Counted from the first letter of the stretch, positions 1 through 7,047 are shown. The stretch: DNA of 7,416 nt from Pseudomonadota bacterium (GCA_021841985.1 JAKCCP010000037.1:1-7416), one strand, 5' to 3'. The notes: a model not told the origin generated them from the sequence alone. Program-made: numbers and translations.

Positions 1-615
1 GGTGCCGAAACTCCCGGTTTCGCGCCGCCCATTGGCCTCCACCACCACCGCGACGTTGAAGCGCACCAGCGGGCGAAGATCGGCGAAGCGGGCGCCGTCG
101 GGGCGCAGGATCTGCACCGCCTGCCACTCTCCAGTGAGCGAGGCCATGACCTGAACGACGCGCCGGTCCTTGGCGCGGGCATAGACATCGATCGCGCCGA
201 GCAATGCCGCGCGGGCCTCGAATGCCATCTCGGTAAGTGGGTTGGCCTCGTCGTAGAGCCGCGCGTTGCTCCCCGGCGGGGCCGCGGCGGCGGTGCCGGA
301 ATAGCCGCTCCTGACGGCACCCACGGTCTCGGCGGCGCGGCGCAGCGCCGCCTCGCTGATCTCTCCGGCGTGGGCATAGCCGGTCGCCTCGCCGGCCACC
401 GCGCGCAGCCCGAAGCCGAGCGCGGTATCGAAACCGGCGGCGCGGATGCGCCCGTCATCGAGGCTGACCTGCTCGCTTTCGCGATATTCAAGAAAAAGCT
501 CGCCATCATCGGCGCCAGCAAGGGCGGACGCGGTGAGCCGCGCCGCGGTGTCGCGATCCAACGTCGCCTGGGCGCGATCGAAGAACAACCGGTCGGTCAC
601 GGAAAGCGGGGTCAT
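1..615 (-). CDS. tldD: TldD, TldD/PmbA-family metalloprotease (N-terminal part, cut by window edge)
   Basis: The 205 visible codons start at ATG 615-613 and run off the left edge, so the C-terminal part is missing. Recognisable N-terminal TldD features are a LFLEYRES stretch (about residues 40-47, like the LYFQ..YHES of E. coli TldD), GFGLRAVAGEATGYAHAGEIS (66-86), DKRVV-like KDRRVVQVMASLTGEW (149-164) and RPLVRFNVAVVVE (181-193), ending at GRRETGSFG just before the usual glycine-rich turn. Family members are zinc metalloproteases that with TldE/PmbA process small peptides, for example microcin B17 precursor and CcdA in E. coli. The zinc-binding HExxxH motif lies outside the window, so activity cannot be judged. 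The start overlaps the ctaA stop by 4 nt (ATGA), and a GAGGA Shine-Dalgarno sits 6 nt upstream inside ctaA, so translation is probably coupled. The protein is predicted to be cytoplasmic, with no signal peptide. Confidence 0.9.
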   Translation of the reverse strand, partial: MTPLSVTDRLFFDRAQATLDRDTAARLTASALAGADDGELFLEYRESEQVSLDDGRIRAAGFDTALGFGLRAVAGEATGYAHAGEISEAALRRAAETVGAVRSGYSGTAAAAPPGSNARLYDEANPLTEMAFEARAALLGAIDVYARAKDRRVVQVMASLTGEWQAVQILRPDGARFADLRPLVRFNVAVVVEANGRRETGSFGT

Positions 616-1712
616 GGCGTGTCCTCATATGAAACGCGCGGGCGAAGCGCGTGGAGCGCGGCGAGCACGGCGGTCAGCAGCAGCACCGCGCCCCCCTGAT
701 GCGCGACCGCCAGGGGGAGCGGCACGACGAGCAGGAGCGTCGCCACGCCAAGACCATATTGCAGCACGATCGCACCGAGGAGCGCAAAGCCCGCGAGCCG
801 CACGCGGCGCGGCAGCGGTCGGGCGGCGAGGGCAAAAAGTGTGGTCGCGATCCCGGCGATCGCGCTGAGGGTCGCCCCCAGGCGGTGATCGAACTGCACG
901 GTGGCGATGTTTTCGGTGAAATTGCGCCAGAACGGCGCCATCCGGGCGTAGCCGGCGGGAACGAGCCGCCCGTCCATCAGGGGAAACGTGTTGTAGTCAA
1001 GCCCGGCATGAATTCCGGCGACGAAGCCCCCGGCGAGAATGGTGAGGACGATCGCGCCGAGGGCGAGGTACGCTGCCCGCCGCGCCGGGCGGAGCGCCCG
1101 CCCGGCGATCCCCACCGGCATGAACTCGGAGAGCGCGGTCCAGAAAATCACCGCATAGAGCAGCAGCGCGAGGCCGAGATGGATCACCAGCCGGGGGGCC
1201 GCGACCGCCGTGCTCGCGGGGAAAAATCCCGAGGCGACCATGAACCACCCGACAGCACCTTGCAGGGCTCCGAGGGCGAAAATCAACGCCAGCCGCGCGC
1301 GGAGGCCGGCACGGAGCCGCCCCGTCAGCCAGAACCCGAGGAACGGCAGCAGGAACGCCACGCCGAGCAGCCGCCCCCACAGCCGGTGCAGCCATTCGAG
1401 CCAGAATAACCGCTTGAAGCCCGCGATCCCCATGCCCTCGTGCAGCAGGTGGTATTGCGGGATTTGCTGATAGAGCGCGAACAGGCGCCGCCACTCGGCC
1501 TCGGAGAGCGGCGGCAGCGTGCCCGAGATCGGCGCCCATTCCATGATCGAGAGCCCCGCGCCGGAAAGCCGGGTCGCGCCGCCCAGCACCACCATCACTC
1601 CGATCATGGCGGCCACCCCGAGCAGCCACGACGCCACCAGGCGGCGCGCGCCGGAGCCGGCGGCGCGGCCGGCGGGAAGCGCGCCGGAGAGCCCGGTGAG
1701 ATCGAACGGCAT
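612..1712 (-). CDS. ctaA: Heme A synthase (CtaA/COX15 family, type 2)
   Basis: This 366-aa membrane protein oxidises the C8 methyl of heme O to the formyl group of heme A, which is needed by aa3-type oxidases. About eight hydrophobic segments are visible (roughly residues 26-46, 113-130, 140-158, 175-195, 213-233, 280-297, 305-328, 333-355). The four heme-ligand-type histidines of the family are present: H109 in LEWLHRLWGR, H178 in RLVIHLGLAL, H276 in QFDHRLGA and H338 in AVAHQGGA. Other conserved blocks are VVLGGATRLSGAGLSIMEW (41-59) and HAGLDYNTFPLMDGRLVP (235-252). Length is normal for alphaproteobacterial Cox15-like proteins. The ATG is preceded by GAGGTAA (1727-1721) about 8-10 nt upstream. 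The gene lies 72 nt after gntK and overlaps tldD by 4 nt. Loop 161-173 reads SGFFPASTAVAAP, unlike the more usual SxYR-type sequence, but the following Arg174 is kept. Its presence implies a heme-A oxidase elsewhere in the genome. Confidence 0.96.
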   Translation of the reverse strand: MPFDLTGLSGALPAGRAAGSGARRLVASWLLGVAAMIGVMVVLGGATRLSGAGLSIMEWAPISGTLPPLSEAEWRRLFALYQQIPQYHLLHEGMGIAGFKRLFWLEWLHRLWGRLLGVAFLLPFLGFWLTGRLRAGLRARLALIFALGALQGAVGWFMVASGFFPASTAVAAPRLVIHLGLALLLYAVIFWTALSEFMPVGIAGRALRPARRAAYLALGAIVLTILAGGFVAGIHAGLDYNTFPLMDGRLVPAGYARMAPFWRNFTENIATVQFDHRLGATLSAIAGIATTLFALAARPLPRRVRLAGFALLGAIVLQYGLGVATLLLVVPLPLAVAHQGGAVLLLTAVLAALHALRPRVSYEDTP

Positions 1713-1784
1713 GGCGCGGCTTACCTCGGCATGGCTGCGGAACGCCTCAGATATAGAGAGGGCGCGGCGCCCTGCCGAGGGGGA
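1713..1784 (-). promoter_or_regulatory. gntK-ctaA gap with nested inverted repeats overlapping the ctaA Shine-Dalgarno
   Basis: On the transcribed minus strand, CCUCGGCA (1780-1773) begins 4 nt after the gntK stop and is a perfect complement of UGCCGAGG (1731-1724), which contains the GAGG of the ctaA Shine-Dalgarno. Immediately downstream of the 5' arm lies a perfect odd palindrome, AGGGCGC-C-GCGCCCT (1773-1759), able to form a short hairpin. There is no T-run, so this does not look like a Rho-independent terminator. The pairing is read directly. A role in controlling ctaA translation is inference, and GC-rich DNA gives such matches by chance fairly often. Confidence 0.35.
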
Positions 1785-2306
1785 TCAGCCATCGACGGCG
1801 GCAAGCAGCGCCAAAGCCTCGGCCTCCATCGCCGCGGGCGGTTGCGTGGCATCGACCACGAGCGGGTGCTCCGCCGGGCCGGGCGCTTCGAGCGTCGCGA
1901 ACTGGCTCGCGAGCAGGGCGGGCGGCATGAAATGGCCACGCCGCCGCGCGAGCCGGGCGGCGATCACGGCCTCGGGGGCCGCGAGAAACACCAGCGCCAC
2001 CCCAAGCCGCTCGGCGGCCGGGCCGAGGATGCGGTCGCGATAGGCGCGCTTGAGGGCGGAGCAGGTGATGATGCCGGGCTCTCCCGCTTCCCGCCGGGCG
2101 GCGATCCAGGCCTTGATGCGATCGAGCCAGGGTCCGCGGTCGTCATCGGAGAGCGCGACACCGGCGGCCATTTTCGCGACGTTTTCCGGCGGATGCAGGG
2201 CGTCGCCCTCCTGGAACGGCCAGCCCAGCGCCGCCGAGAGCGCCTGGGCGAGCGTCGTCTTGCCAACCCCCGAGACCCCCATCACGAGCGCCACCAAAGG
2301 CCGCAT
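1785..2306 (-). CDS. gntK: Gluconokinase, GntK/ThrPGK-like P-loop family
   Basis: The 173-aa cytoplasmic kinase phosphorylates gluconate with ATP to give 6-phosphogluconate. The Walker A loop GVSGVGKT is at residues 10-17. The substrate region FQEGDALHPPENVAKM follows (31-46, with D35 and H38), then SDDDRGPWLDRI (53-64), CSALKRAYRDRI (82-93) and the lid segment RRGHFMPPALLASQFATLE (122-140). All are hallmark positions of bacterial GntK, and the length is typical (about 165-180 aa). The ATG follows the rpiA TGA after only 2 nt (TGATCATG) and has no convincing Shine-Dalgarno of its own, suggesting translation coupled to rpiA. Its product is the direct substrate of Gnd encoded on the opposite arm of the cluster, so gluconate can enter the pentose phosphate pathway from here. 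No separate promoter was seen. Confidence 0.97.
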   Translation of the reverse strand: MRPLVALVMGVSGVGKTTLAQALSAALGWPFQEGDALHPPENVAKMAAGVALSDDDRGPWLDRIKAWIAARREAGEPGIITCSALKRAYRDRILGPAAERLGVALVFLAAPEAVIAARLARRRGHFMPPALLASQFATLEAPGPAEHPLVVDATQPPAAMEAEALALLAAVDG

Positions 2307-2308
2307 GA

Positions 2309-3013
2309 TCAGGCCGCGGCCGTCCGGTCGAGCCGCGCGACGCCGCCGGGGCCGGCGATGTAGGCGCGCGCGGCGCGGCCAAGAAAAAATCCGGTCTCGA
2401 TCACGCCGACCAGGGCGCGCAATTCGCCATCGCGCCGCGCCGGGTCGGGGATGGCCGCGCCGAGCGCGGAAAAATCGCAGTCGAGGATGAAGTTTCCCTC
2501 ATCGCTGACGAACGGCTCGCCGCCAGGCTGGACGCGGAGCGTCGGTTCGGCGCCAAGATCGGCGATCTTGCGCGACGTCGCCTCCCAGCCAAAGCGCACC
2601 ACCTCGACCGGCACCTTGAGCGAGAGATGGTCGGCGAGCTTGCTCGCATCCCCCATGATGATGAAGCGCCGGGCGGCGTCGGCCACGATTTTTTCGCGCA
2701 ACAGGGCACCGCCGAATCCCTTGATGAGATCGAGCCCGGCGCGGATGATCTGATCGGCGCCATCGATCGCGAGATCAACCACCGGATCAGCGGCAAAATC
2801 GGTGAGCGGCACGCCGAATTTCCGGGCAAGATCGGCGGTCGAACGCGAGGTCGGGATGCCGCGCACCCGCAATCCCTCGGCGCGGATGCGCGCGCCGAGC
2901 AATTCGATCATGAAGGCCGCGGTCGAGCCGGTGCCGAGCCCGAGCACCATGCCGTCGGTGATTTCGGCCACCGCCGCCGCCGCCGCCTGCCGCTTCAAGT
3001 TATTTTGATCCAT
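2309..3013 (-). CDS. rpiA: Ribose-5-phosphate isomerase A
   Basis: The 234-aa cytoplasmic enzyme interconverts ribose 5-phosphate and ribulose 5-phosphate. Visible family motifs are GLGTGSTA (25-32, phosphate loop), PTSRST (54-59), DLAIDGADQI (80-89, with D84 and D87 in the active site), LIKGFGGALLREKIVA (96-111, K98 and the probable catalytic base E107), VEVVRFGW (136-143), DEGNFILDC (171-179) and GVIETGFF (203-210). The usual DGADE is DGADQ here, a variation I believe occurs in other members. The reading frame stays open far upstream, antisense to tal-pgi, but the start is set at ATG 3013-3011: the homology begins here, no upstream ATG precedes it in frame nearby, and GAGGGG (3026-3021) sits 7 nt before it. 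It is the first gene of the leftward run and is transcribed divergently from tal-pgi. Confidence 0.97.
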   Translation of the reverse strand: MDQNNLKRQAAAAAVAEITDGMVLGLGTGSTAAFMIELLGARIRAEGLRVRGIPTSRSTADLARKFGVPLTDFAADPVVDLAIDGADQIIRAGLDLIKGFGGALLREKIVADAARRFIIMGDASKLADHLSLKVPVEVVRFGWEATSRKIADLGAEPTLRVQPGGEPFVSDEGNFILDCDFSALGAAIPDPARRDGELRALVGVIETGFFLGRAARAYIAGPGGVARLDRTAAA

Positions 3014-3020
3014 GCCGCAT

Positions 3021-3026
3021 CCCCTC
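3021..3026 (-). promoter_or_regulatory. Shine-Dalgarno fixing the rpiA start
   Basis: GAGGGG on the minus strand lies 7 nt before ATG 3013-3011. It supports that start over the much longer open frame, which continues upstream only because GC-rich antisense DNA lacks stops. Confidence 0.7.
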
Positions 3027-3088
3027 TGTCCCCGAGCCCTTGCATCCCGGCGCCAGCCCGGACCAGCATAGCCCCTAGCAATGCGCCC

Positions 3089-3117
3089 AGCATAACGCGG
3101 TGTCGCGGCCTTGTCCC
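3089..3117 (-). promoter_or_regulatory. Candidate sigma70-type promoter for rpiA-gntK(-ctaA-tldD)
   Basis: On the minus strand GGGACA (3117-3112, four of six matches to TTGACA) is followed after exactly 17 nt by TATGCT (3094-3089, four of six matches to TATAAT). Transcription would start near 3082, leaving a leader of about 70 nt before rpiA. The position in a divergent gap fits, but each hexamer is only a partial match, so this is tentative. No comparably good promoter was found on the plus strand for tal-pgi. Confidence 0.3.
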
Positions 3118-3144
3118 GCGCGGCTTGGCGCCTGGTGCATGGAC

Positions 3145-3169
3145 GCGCCGAGCGCGGTAGTCTCGGCGC
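3145..3169 (+). promoter_or_regulatory. Perfect 8-bp inverted repeat just upstream of the tal-pgi ribosome site
   Basis: GCGCCGAG (3145-3152) and CTCGGCGC (3162-3169) are perfect inverted copies separated by 9 nt. The 3' arm ends 11 nt before the Shine-Dalgarno of tal-pgi. It could be an operator dyad or a leader hairpin. There is no T-run, so it is not a terminator. The symmetry is read directly; the function is unknown. Confidence 0.35.
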
Positions 3170-3180
3170 CGATTTCCTGA

Positions 3181-3186
3181 AGGAGG
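3181..3186 (+). promoter_or_regulatory. Consensus Shine-Dalgarno fixing the GTG start of tal-pgi
   Basis: AGGAGG is a full consensus match, placed 7 nt before GTG 3194-3196. It strongly supports GTG as the initiation codon, in agreement with where transaldolase homology begins ([17 protein letters not shown]). Confidence 0.85.
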
Positions 3187-3193
3187 CCCTGAA

Positions 3194-6010
3194 GTGCGCA
3201 ATCCCCTGGCCCAGCTTGCCGCCCTCGGCCAATCGGTCTGGCTCGATTTCGTGAGCCGGCCCCTGCTCACTGGGGGCGGCCTCATCCGGCTGATCGCCGA
3301 GGATGATTTGCGCGGCGTCACCTCCAACCCCTCGATTTTTGAAAAAGCGATCGCCGATTCGAGCGATTACGATGCCGATCTCATCGCCGCCGTGCGCGAG
3401 GCCGACCGCCCGCTGGGCGCCCTCTTCGAGCATCTCGCCATCGCCGATATCCGCTTGGCCGCCGATCAGCTCCGCCCGGTCTATGAGCGCACCCAGGGCG
3501 TCGATGGCTATGTCAGCCTTGAAGTTTCGCCCTATCTCGCGATGGACACGGAGGCCACGATCCACGAGGCGCGGCGGCTCTGGCGCGCCGTCGATCGCCC
3601 CAATCTGATGATCAAGGTGCCAGGCACCGCGCCCGGCGTGCCGGCGATCCGGACCCTGATCGGGGACGGCATCAACGTCAATGTCACGCTGCTGTTCGCG
3701 ATCAACGCCTATGAGGCGGTGGCCGAGGCCTATATGGCCGGGCTTGAGGCGGCCAAAGCCGCCGGGCGCGAGATCGGCGCCATCGCCTCGGTCGCGAGCT
3801 TTTTCGTTAGCCGCATCGATGCCGCGGTCGAACGCGAGGTCGGACGCCGGCTCGAGACGGCGCGTGGGACCGAGGCCGAGGCGCTCCGCGGCCTGCTCGG
3901 CCGGGTCGCCATCGCCAATGCCAAGCGCGCCTATCAACGCTACAAGGCGCTGGTCGCCGCGCCGCGCTGGCGGAAACTCGCGCAACTCGGGGCGCGCCCG
4001 CAACGCCTGCTCTGGGCCTCGACCGGCACCAAAAGCAAGGATCTGCCGGATACTCTCTATGTCGATCAATTGATCGGCGCCGAGACCGTCAACACCATGC
4101 CGCCGGCGACGATGGATGCGGTGCGCGCGCACGGCCGCGCCGAACTCACCATCGAGCGCGATCTCGACGCCGCCGAGCAGGTTCTCGCGACGATGGCGCG
4201 GCTTCACCTCTCGCTCGATGCGATCACCGAGGAACTGGTGGAAGATGGCGTGCGCCGCTTCGCCGCGGACGCCGACAAGCTCTACGCCGCCCTCGCCCGC
4301 CGCCGCACCGGCGTGCTCGATGGCCCCACCCCGCGCCAGACCATCGCCCCGGGCGATGCCGCCGCACGCTACGCGGAAGAGTTGAAACGCTGGCGCGAGG
4401 AGGGATTGGTCCGCCTGCTCTGGCAGCGCGACAGCGCGCTCTGGAGCGGCGGCGATGAGGACCAGTGGCTCGGCTGGCTCGACATCGTCGCCGCCGAACA
4501 GGCGGATGCCGCCAGCCTCGCCGCTTTCGCCGCGCGCGCCCGCCAGCAGGGCATCGCCCATGTCGTGCTGCTCGGCATGGGCGGCTCCAGCCTCGGCGCC
4601 GAGGTGCTCGCACGCACCCTTGCCCCCGCGCGCGGGCCGCGCTTTCACATGCTTGACAGCACCGATCCGGCTTCGGTCGCGGCCATCGATCAGGCGATCG
4701 AGATCGCGCGCACGCTGTTCATCGTCGCGAGCAAATCGGGCAGCACGCTGGAACCCGAGATCATGCGCCGCTATTTCTTCGCGCGCGCCAAAAATCCCGC
4801 CCATTTCATCGCCATCACCGATCCCGGCTCGGCGTTGGAAAAAACTGCCCGGGCGGATGGCTATGCCGAGGTGTTCCACGGCGTGAAAGAAATCGGCGGG
4901 CGCTATTCGGTGCTGTCGAAATTCGGCCTGGTGCCGGCCGCCCTGCTCGGCATCGATATCGCCGATCTTCTCGCCCTGGCGTCACGGATGGTGAACAGTT
5001 GCGGCCCCGATGTCCCGCCCGAGGAAAATCCCGGCGTCGCACTCGGCATTTTTCTCGGAACGCATGCCATGCTCGGCCATGACAAGGTGAGCGTCATCGC
5101 CTCGCCCGGCATTGCCAGTATCGGCGCCTGGGTGGAACAGCTATTCGCCGAATCGACCGGCAAGCACGGCAAGGGCCTTGTTCCCATCGTCAACGAGCCG
5201 GGGCTTGCGCCGGCGCACTATAGCGAGGACCGCGTCTTCATCTATCTTGAACACGCCGAGACCGCCGATCCGGCGCAAGCCCGCCTGATTGCCGAACTCA
5301 CCGCTGCGGGGCGGCCGGTTGCGCGCATTCTGGTGCCGAGCGCGCGCCAGATCGGGGAAGAATTTTTCCGCTTCGAGATGGCAACCGCGGTTGCCGGCAG
5401 CGTCCTCGGCATCAACCCCTTCGATCAGCCCGATGTCGAGGCGAGCAAGCTGAAAACCAAGGCGCTGACCGCGGATTTCGAGCGAAGCGGGGCATGGCCG
5501 GAAACCCCGCCGCTCCTGGAGGCCGAGGGCATCGCGGTTTTCGCCGATCCCGTCAATGCCGGCGCGCTGCAAGGCGCAACCACGCTGGCGGCGGCACTCC
5601 GCGCCCATTTCGCGCGCGCCAAGCCGGGCGATTACGCCGCACTGCTCGCCTATCTCGCCGAAACCCCCGAGCATGACGCGGTTTTGCAGAAGATGCGGCG
5701 GCTGATCACGGAAAAAACCCGCCTTCCGAGCTGCCTCGGCTACGGGCCGCGTTTTCTGCACTCGACCGGGCAGGTCTATAAGGGCGGGCCGAATTCCGGC
5801 CTGTTTGTCGAAATCACCACCGCCGATGCAACCGATCTGGCGATTCCCGGCCAGCGGGCGAGCTTTGGCGTAGTGAAAGCGGCGCAGGCCTTGGGCGATC
5901 TCGCGGTTCTGGTCGAGCGCGGCCGGCGGGTGCTCCGCGTGCATCTCGGCAAGGGCCCGGCAGAGGGGCTGCCGGCCCTCGCGGCGGCGCTCGCGGCGGC
6001 GCTCGGCTGA
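3194..6010 (+). CDS. tal-pgi: Bifunctional transaldolase / glucose-6-phosphate isomerase (fusion)
   Basis: One unbroken 938-aa frame holds two enzymes. Residues 1 to about 370 are a transaldolase of the longer, actinobacterial/cyanobacterial-like type: D18 in WLDF, signature GVTSNPSIF (41-49), E110 in SLEVSP, Schiff-base K141 in [14 protein letters not shown] (a full match to the family signature), N163 in NVTLLF, and S202 and R207 in SFFVSRID. Residues about 390-935 are a phosphoglucose isomerase: GMGGSSLG (461-468), [10 protein letters not shown] (512-521), [14 protein letters not shown] (568-581, R570), E653 in [12 protein letters not shown]856 in LHSTGQ, and K895 in FGVVKAAQ as the likely catalytic lysine. 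Both sets look intact, so both halves are probably active. Tal moves dihydroxyacetone units between sugar phosphates and yields fructose 6-phosphate, which the Pgi half converts to glucose 6-phosphate. The fusion family is known; PRK09533 is the model I recall. It starts at GTG with a consensus ribosome site and leads the tal-pgi, gnd, pgl run. Confidence 0.97.
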   Translation: MRNPLAQLAALGQSVWLDFVSRPLLTGGGLIRLIAEDDLRGVTSNPSIFEKAIADSSDYDADLIAAVREADRPLGALFEHLAIADIRLAADQLRPVYERTQGVDGYVSLEVSPYLAMDTEATIHEARRLWRAVDRPNLMIKVPGTAPGVPAIRTLIGDGINVNVTLLFAINAYEAVAEAYMAGLEAAKAAGREIGAIASVASFFVSRIDAAVEREVGRRLETARGTEAEALRGLLGRVAIANAKRAYQRYKALVAAPRWRKLAQLGARPQRLLWASTGTKSKDLPDTLYVDQLIGAETVNTMPPATMDAVRAHGRAELTIERDLDAAEQVLATMARLHLSLDAITEELVEDGVRRFAADADKLYAALARRRTGVLDGPTPRQTIAPGDAAARYAEELKRWREEGLVRLLWQRDSALWSGGDEDQWLGWLDIVAAEQADAASLAAFAARARQQGIAHVVLLGMGGSSLGAEVLARTLAPARGPRFHMLDSTDPASVAAIDQAIEIARTLFIVASKSGSTLEPEIMRRYFFARAKNPAHFIAITDPGSALEKTARADGYAEVFHGVKEIGGRYSVLSKFGLVPAALLGIDIADLLALASRMVNSCGPDVPPEENPGVALGIFLGTHAMLGHDKVSVIASPGIASIGAWVEQLFAESTGKHGKGLVPIVNEPGLAPAHYSEDRVFIYLEHAETADPAQARLIAELTAAGRPVARILVPSARQIGEEFFRFEMATAVAGSVLGINPFDQPDVEASKLKTKALTADFERSGAWPETPPLLEAEGIAVFADPVNAGALQGATTLAAALRAHFARAKPGDYAALLAYLAETPEHDAVLQKMRRLITEKTRLPSCLGYGPRFLHSTGQVYKGGPNSGLFVEITTADATDLAIPGQRASFGVVKAAQALGDLAVLVERGRRVLRVHLGKGPAEGLPALAAALAAALG
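5978..6004 (+). repeat. 12-bp tandem repeat at the end of tal-pgi
   Basis: CTCGCGGCGGCG occurs twice in tandem (5978-5989 and 5990-6001), followed by a partial third copy starting CTC. It encodes the Ala/Leu-rich tail [10 protein letters not shown]. The unit is a multiple of 3, so copy-number slippage would stay in frame and change only the tail of the protein. Confidence 0.7.
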
Positions 6011-6032
6011 TCATTTTGCGCGTCATGGCAAC

Positions 6033-6040
6033 GGAGGAGG
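6033..6040 (+). promoter_or_regulatory. Shine-Dalgarno choosing the gnd start
   Basis: GGAGGAGG, continuing into GGG, ends 8-11 nt before ATG 6052-6054. In-frame earlier starts (TTG 6016, ATG 6025) have no such element before them and would add 9-12 residues ahead of the conserved MQLGVIGLG start, so ATG 6052 is preferred. Confidence 0.7.
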
Positions 6041-6051
6041 GGGAAAAAATC

Positions 6052-7047
6052 ATGCAACTCGGGGTCATCGGGCTTGGCCGCATGGGCGGCAATATCACGC
6101 GGCGGCTGATGCGCCATGGCCATCAGGTAAATGTGTTCGACGTTGCCCCCGATGCCGTGGCCGCCCTCGCCCGCGAGGGCGCCGTGGGCGCGGACTCGCT
6201 CGAAAATCTCGCGGCCGCCCTCAAGCCGCCGCGCATCGCCTGGGTGATGCTGCCGGCCGGCCGCATCACCGAGGAAACCATCGCGACGCTCGCCGATCTT
6301 TTTGCCCCTGGAGACATCATCATCGATGGCGGCAACAGTTTTTTCAAGGATGACATCCGCCGCGCCGAGACGCTCACGCCGCGCGGGCTGCACTACGTCG
6401 ATGTCGGCACCTCGGGCGGGGTCTGGGGTCTGGAGCGCGGGTTCTGCATGATGATCGGCGGCGAGAATGCGGTGGTTGGCCGGCTCGATCCGATTTTCCA
6501 GGCCCTCGCCCCCGGTATTGGCGATATCGCGCGCACGCCGAAGCGGGAAAATTTCGATCCCCGCGCGGAACAAGGCTATCTCCATGTCGGGCCAGCAGGC
6601 GCCGGGCATTTCGTCAAAATGGTGCATAACGGCATCGAATACGGCTTGATGCAGGCCTATGCCGAGGGTTTTGATATTCTCCGTCACCGGGTCTCGGCGC
6701 ATCTCGCGGCCAATGAACGCTTCGATCTCAATCTTGCCGATATCGCCGAGGTCTGGCGCCGGGGCAGCGTGGTTTCGTCCTGGCTGCTCGATCTCACCGC
6801 CGCCGCGCTCGCCGAAAGCCCCGATCTCGCGCATTTTTCCGGCGCGGTCGCGGATTCCGGGGAAGGCCGCTGGACGATCGAGGCGGCGATCGCGGAGGCG
6901 GTGCCGGCGAATGTGCTCTCAGCCGCGCTTTATGCGCGTTTCCGCTCGCGCGAGAGCGAAAGCTTCGCCGACAAGCTGCTGTCGGCCATGCGCTACGGCT
7001 TCGGCGGCCATGTCGAGAAGCCGGCGCCGCAGCGCGGCGTGCCGTGA
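6052..7047 (+). CDS. gnd: 6-phosphogluconate dehydrogenase, decarboxylating, short NAD-type
   Basis: The 331-aa cytoplasmic enzyme oxidatively decarboxylates 6-phosphogluconate to ribulose 5-phosphate and CO2. The N-terminal Rossmann fold has GLGRMGGNI (7-15). The second strand ends VNVFD (D30), an acidic residue of the kind that binds the adenosine ribose of NAD, not the Asn-Arg-type residues of NADP enzymes, so NAD preference is inferred. Further motifs are [13 protein letters not shown] (89-101), [13 protein letters not shown] (118-130), and [14 protein letters not shown] (185-198) with probable catalytic K189 and E196 plus H192 and N193. SGEGRWT (269-275) is also typical. The length matches the short (about 300-340 aa) class, lacking the extended C-terminal domain of the roughly 470-aa E. 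coli-type enzyme. It lies 41 nt after tal-pgi with no terminator between them, and its TGA overlaps the pgl ATG by one base. Its substrate is supplied by GntK and Pgl of the same cluster. Confidence 0.96.
   Translation: MQLGVIGLGRMGGNITRRLMRHGHQVNVFDVAPDAVAALAREGAVGADSLENLAAALKPPRIAWVMLPAGRITEETIATLADLFAPGDIIIDGGNSFFKDDIRRAETLTPRGLHYVDVGTSGGVWGLERGFCMMIGGENAVVGRLDPIFQALAPGIGDIARTPKRENFDPRAEQGYLHVGPAGAGHFVKMVHNGIEYGLMQAYAEGFDILRHRVSAHLAANERFDLNLADIAEVWRRGSVVSSWLLDLTAAALAESPDLAHFSGAVADSGEGRWTIEAAIAEAVPANVLSAALYARFRSRESESFADKLLSAMRYGFGGHVEKPAPQRGVP

Noticed and set aside
1759..1773. Palindrome AGGGCGC-G-GCGCCCT as a Rho-independent terminator after gntK
   Set aside because: The real stem would be only about 5 bp, with no U-tract following on the transcribed strand. 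It is kept only as part of the possible ctaA leader structure.
651..2363. Plus-strand frames of 252 and 307 codons opposite ctaA and gntK
   Set aside because: They are Arg/Gly/Glu/Gln/His-rich translations of the complement of well-conserved genes, with no recognisable domain.
3000..3020. Six-codon frame (MRHGSK) overlapping the rpiA start
   Set aside because: Its ATG directly abuts the GAGGGG element, too close to use it, and no other ribosome site is evident. Probably chance.
3014..4879. Long open frame on the minus strand antisense to tal-pgi, continuous with rpiA (856 codons in all)
   Set aside because: Only residues after ATG 3013 match RpiA. The upstream part is low-complexity Arg/Gly/Ala/Asp-rich shadow of a clearly conserved enzyme, and stop codons are rare in antisense frames of GC-rich DNA.
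6011..6051. Promoter or terminator between tal-pgi and gnd
   Set aside because: The 41-nt gap holds only a ribosome site. No hairpin or paired -35/-10 elements were seen.
5776..6834. 352-codon minus-strand frame over the tal-pgi/gnd junction, and a 267-codon one at 5141-5944
   Set aside because: Both are antisense to conserved motifs of Pgi and Gnd, have no family features and no ribosome site, and fit GC-driven spurious frames.
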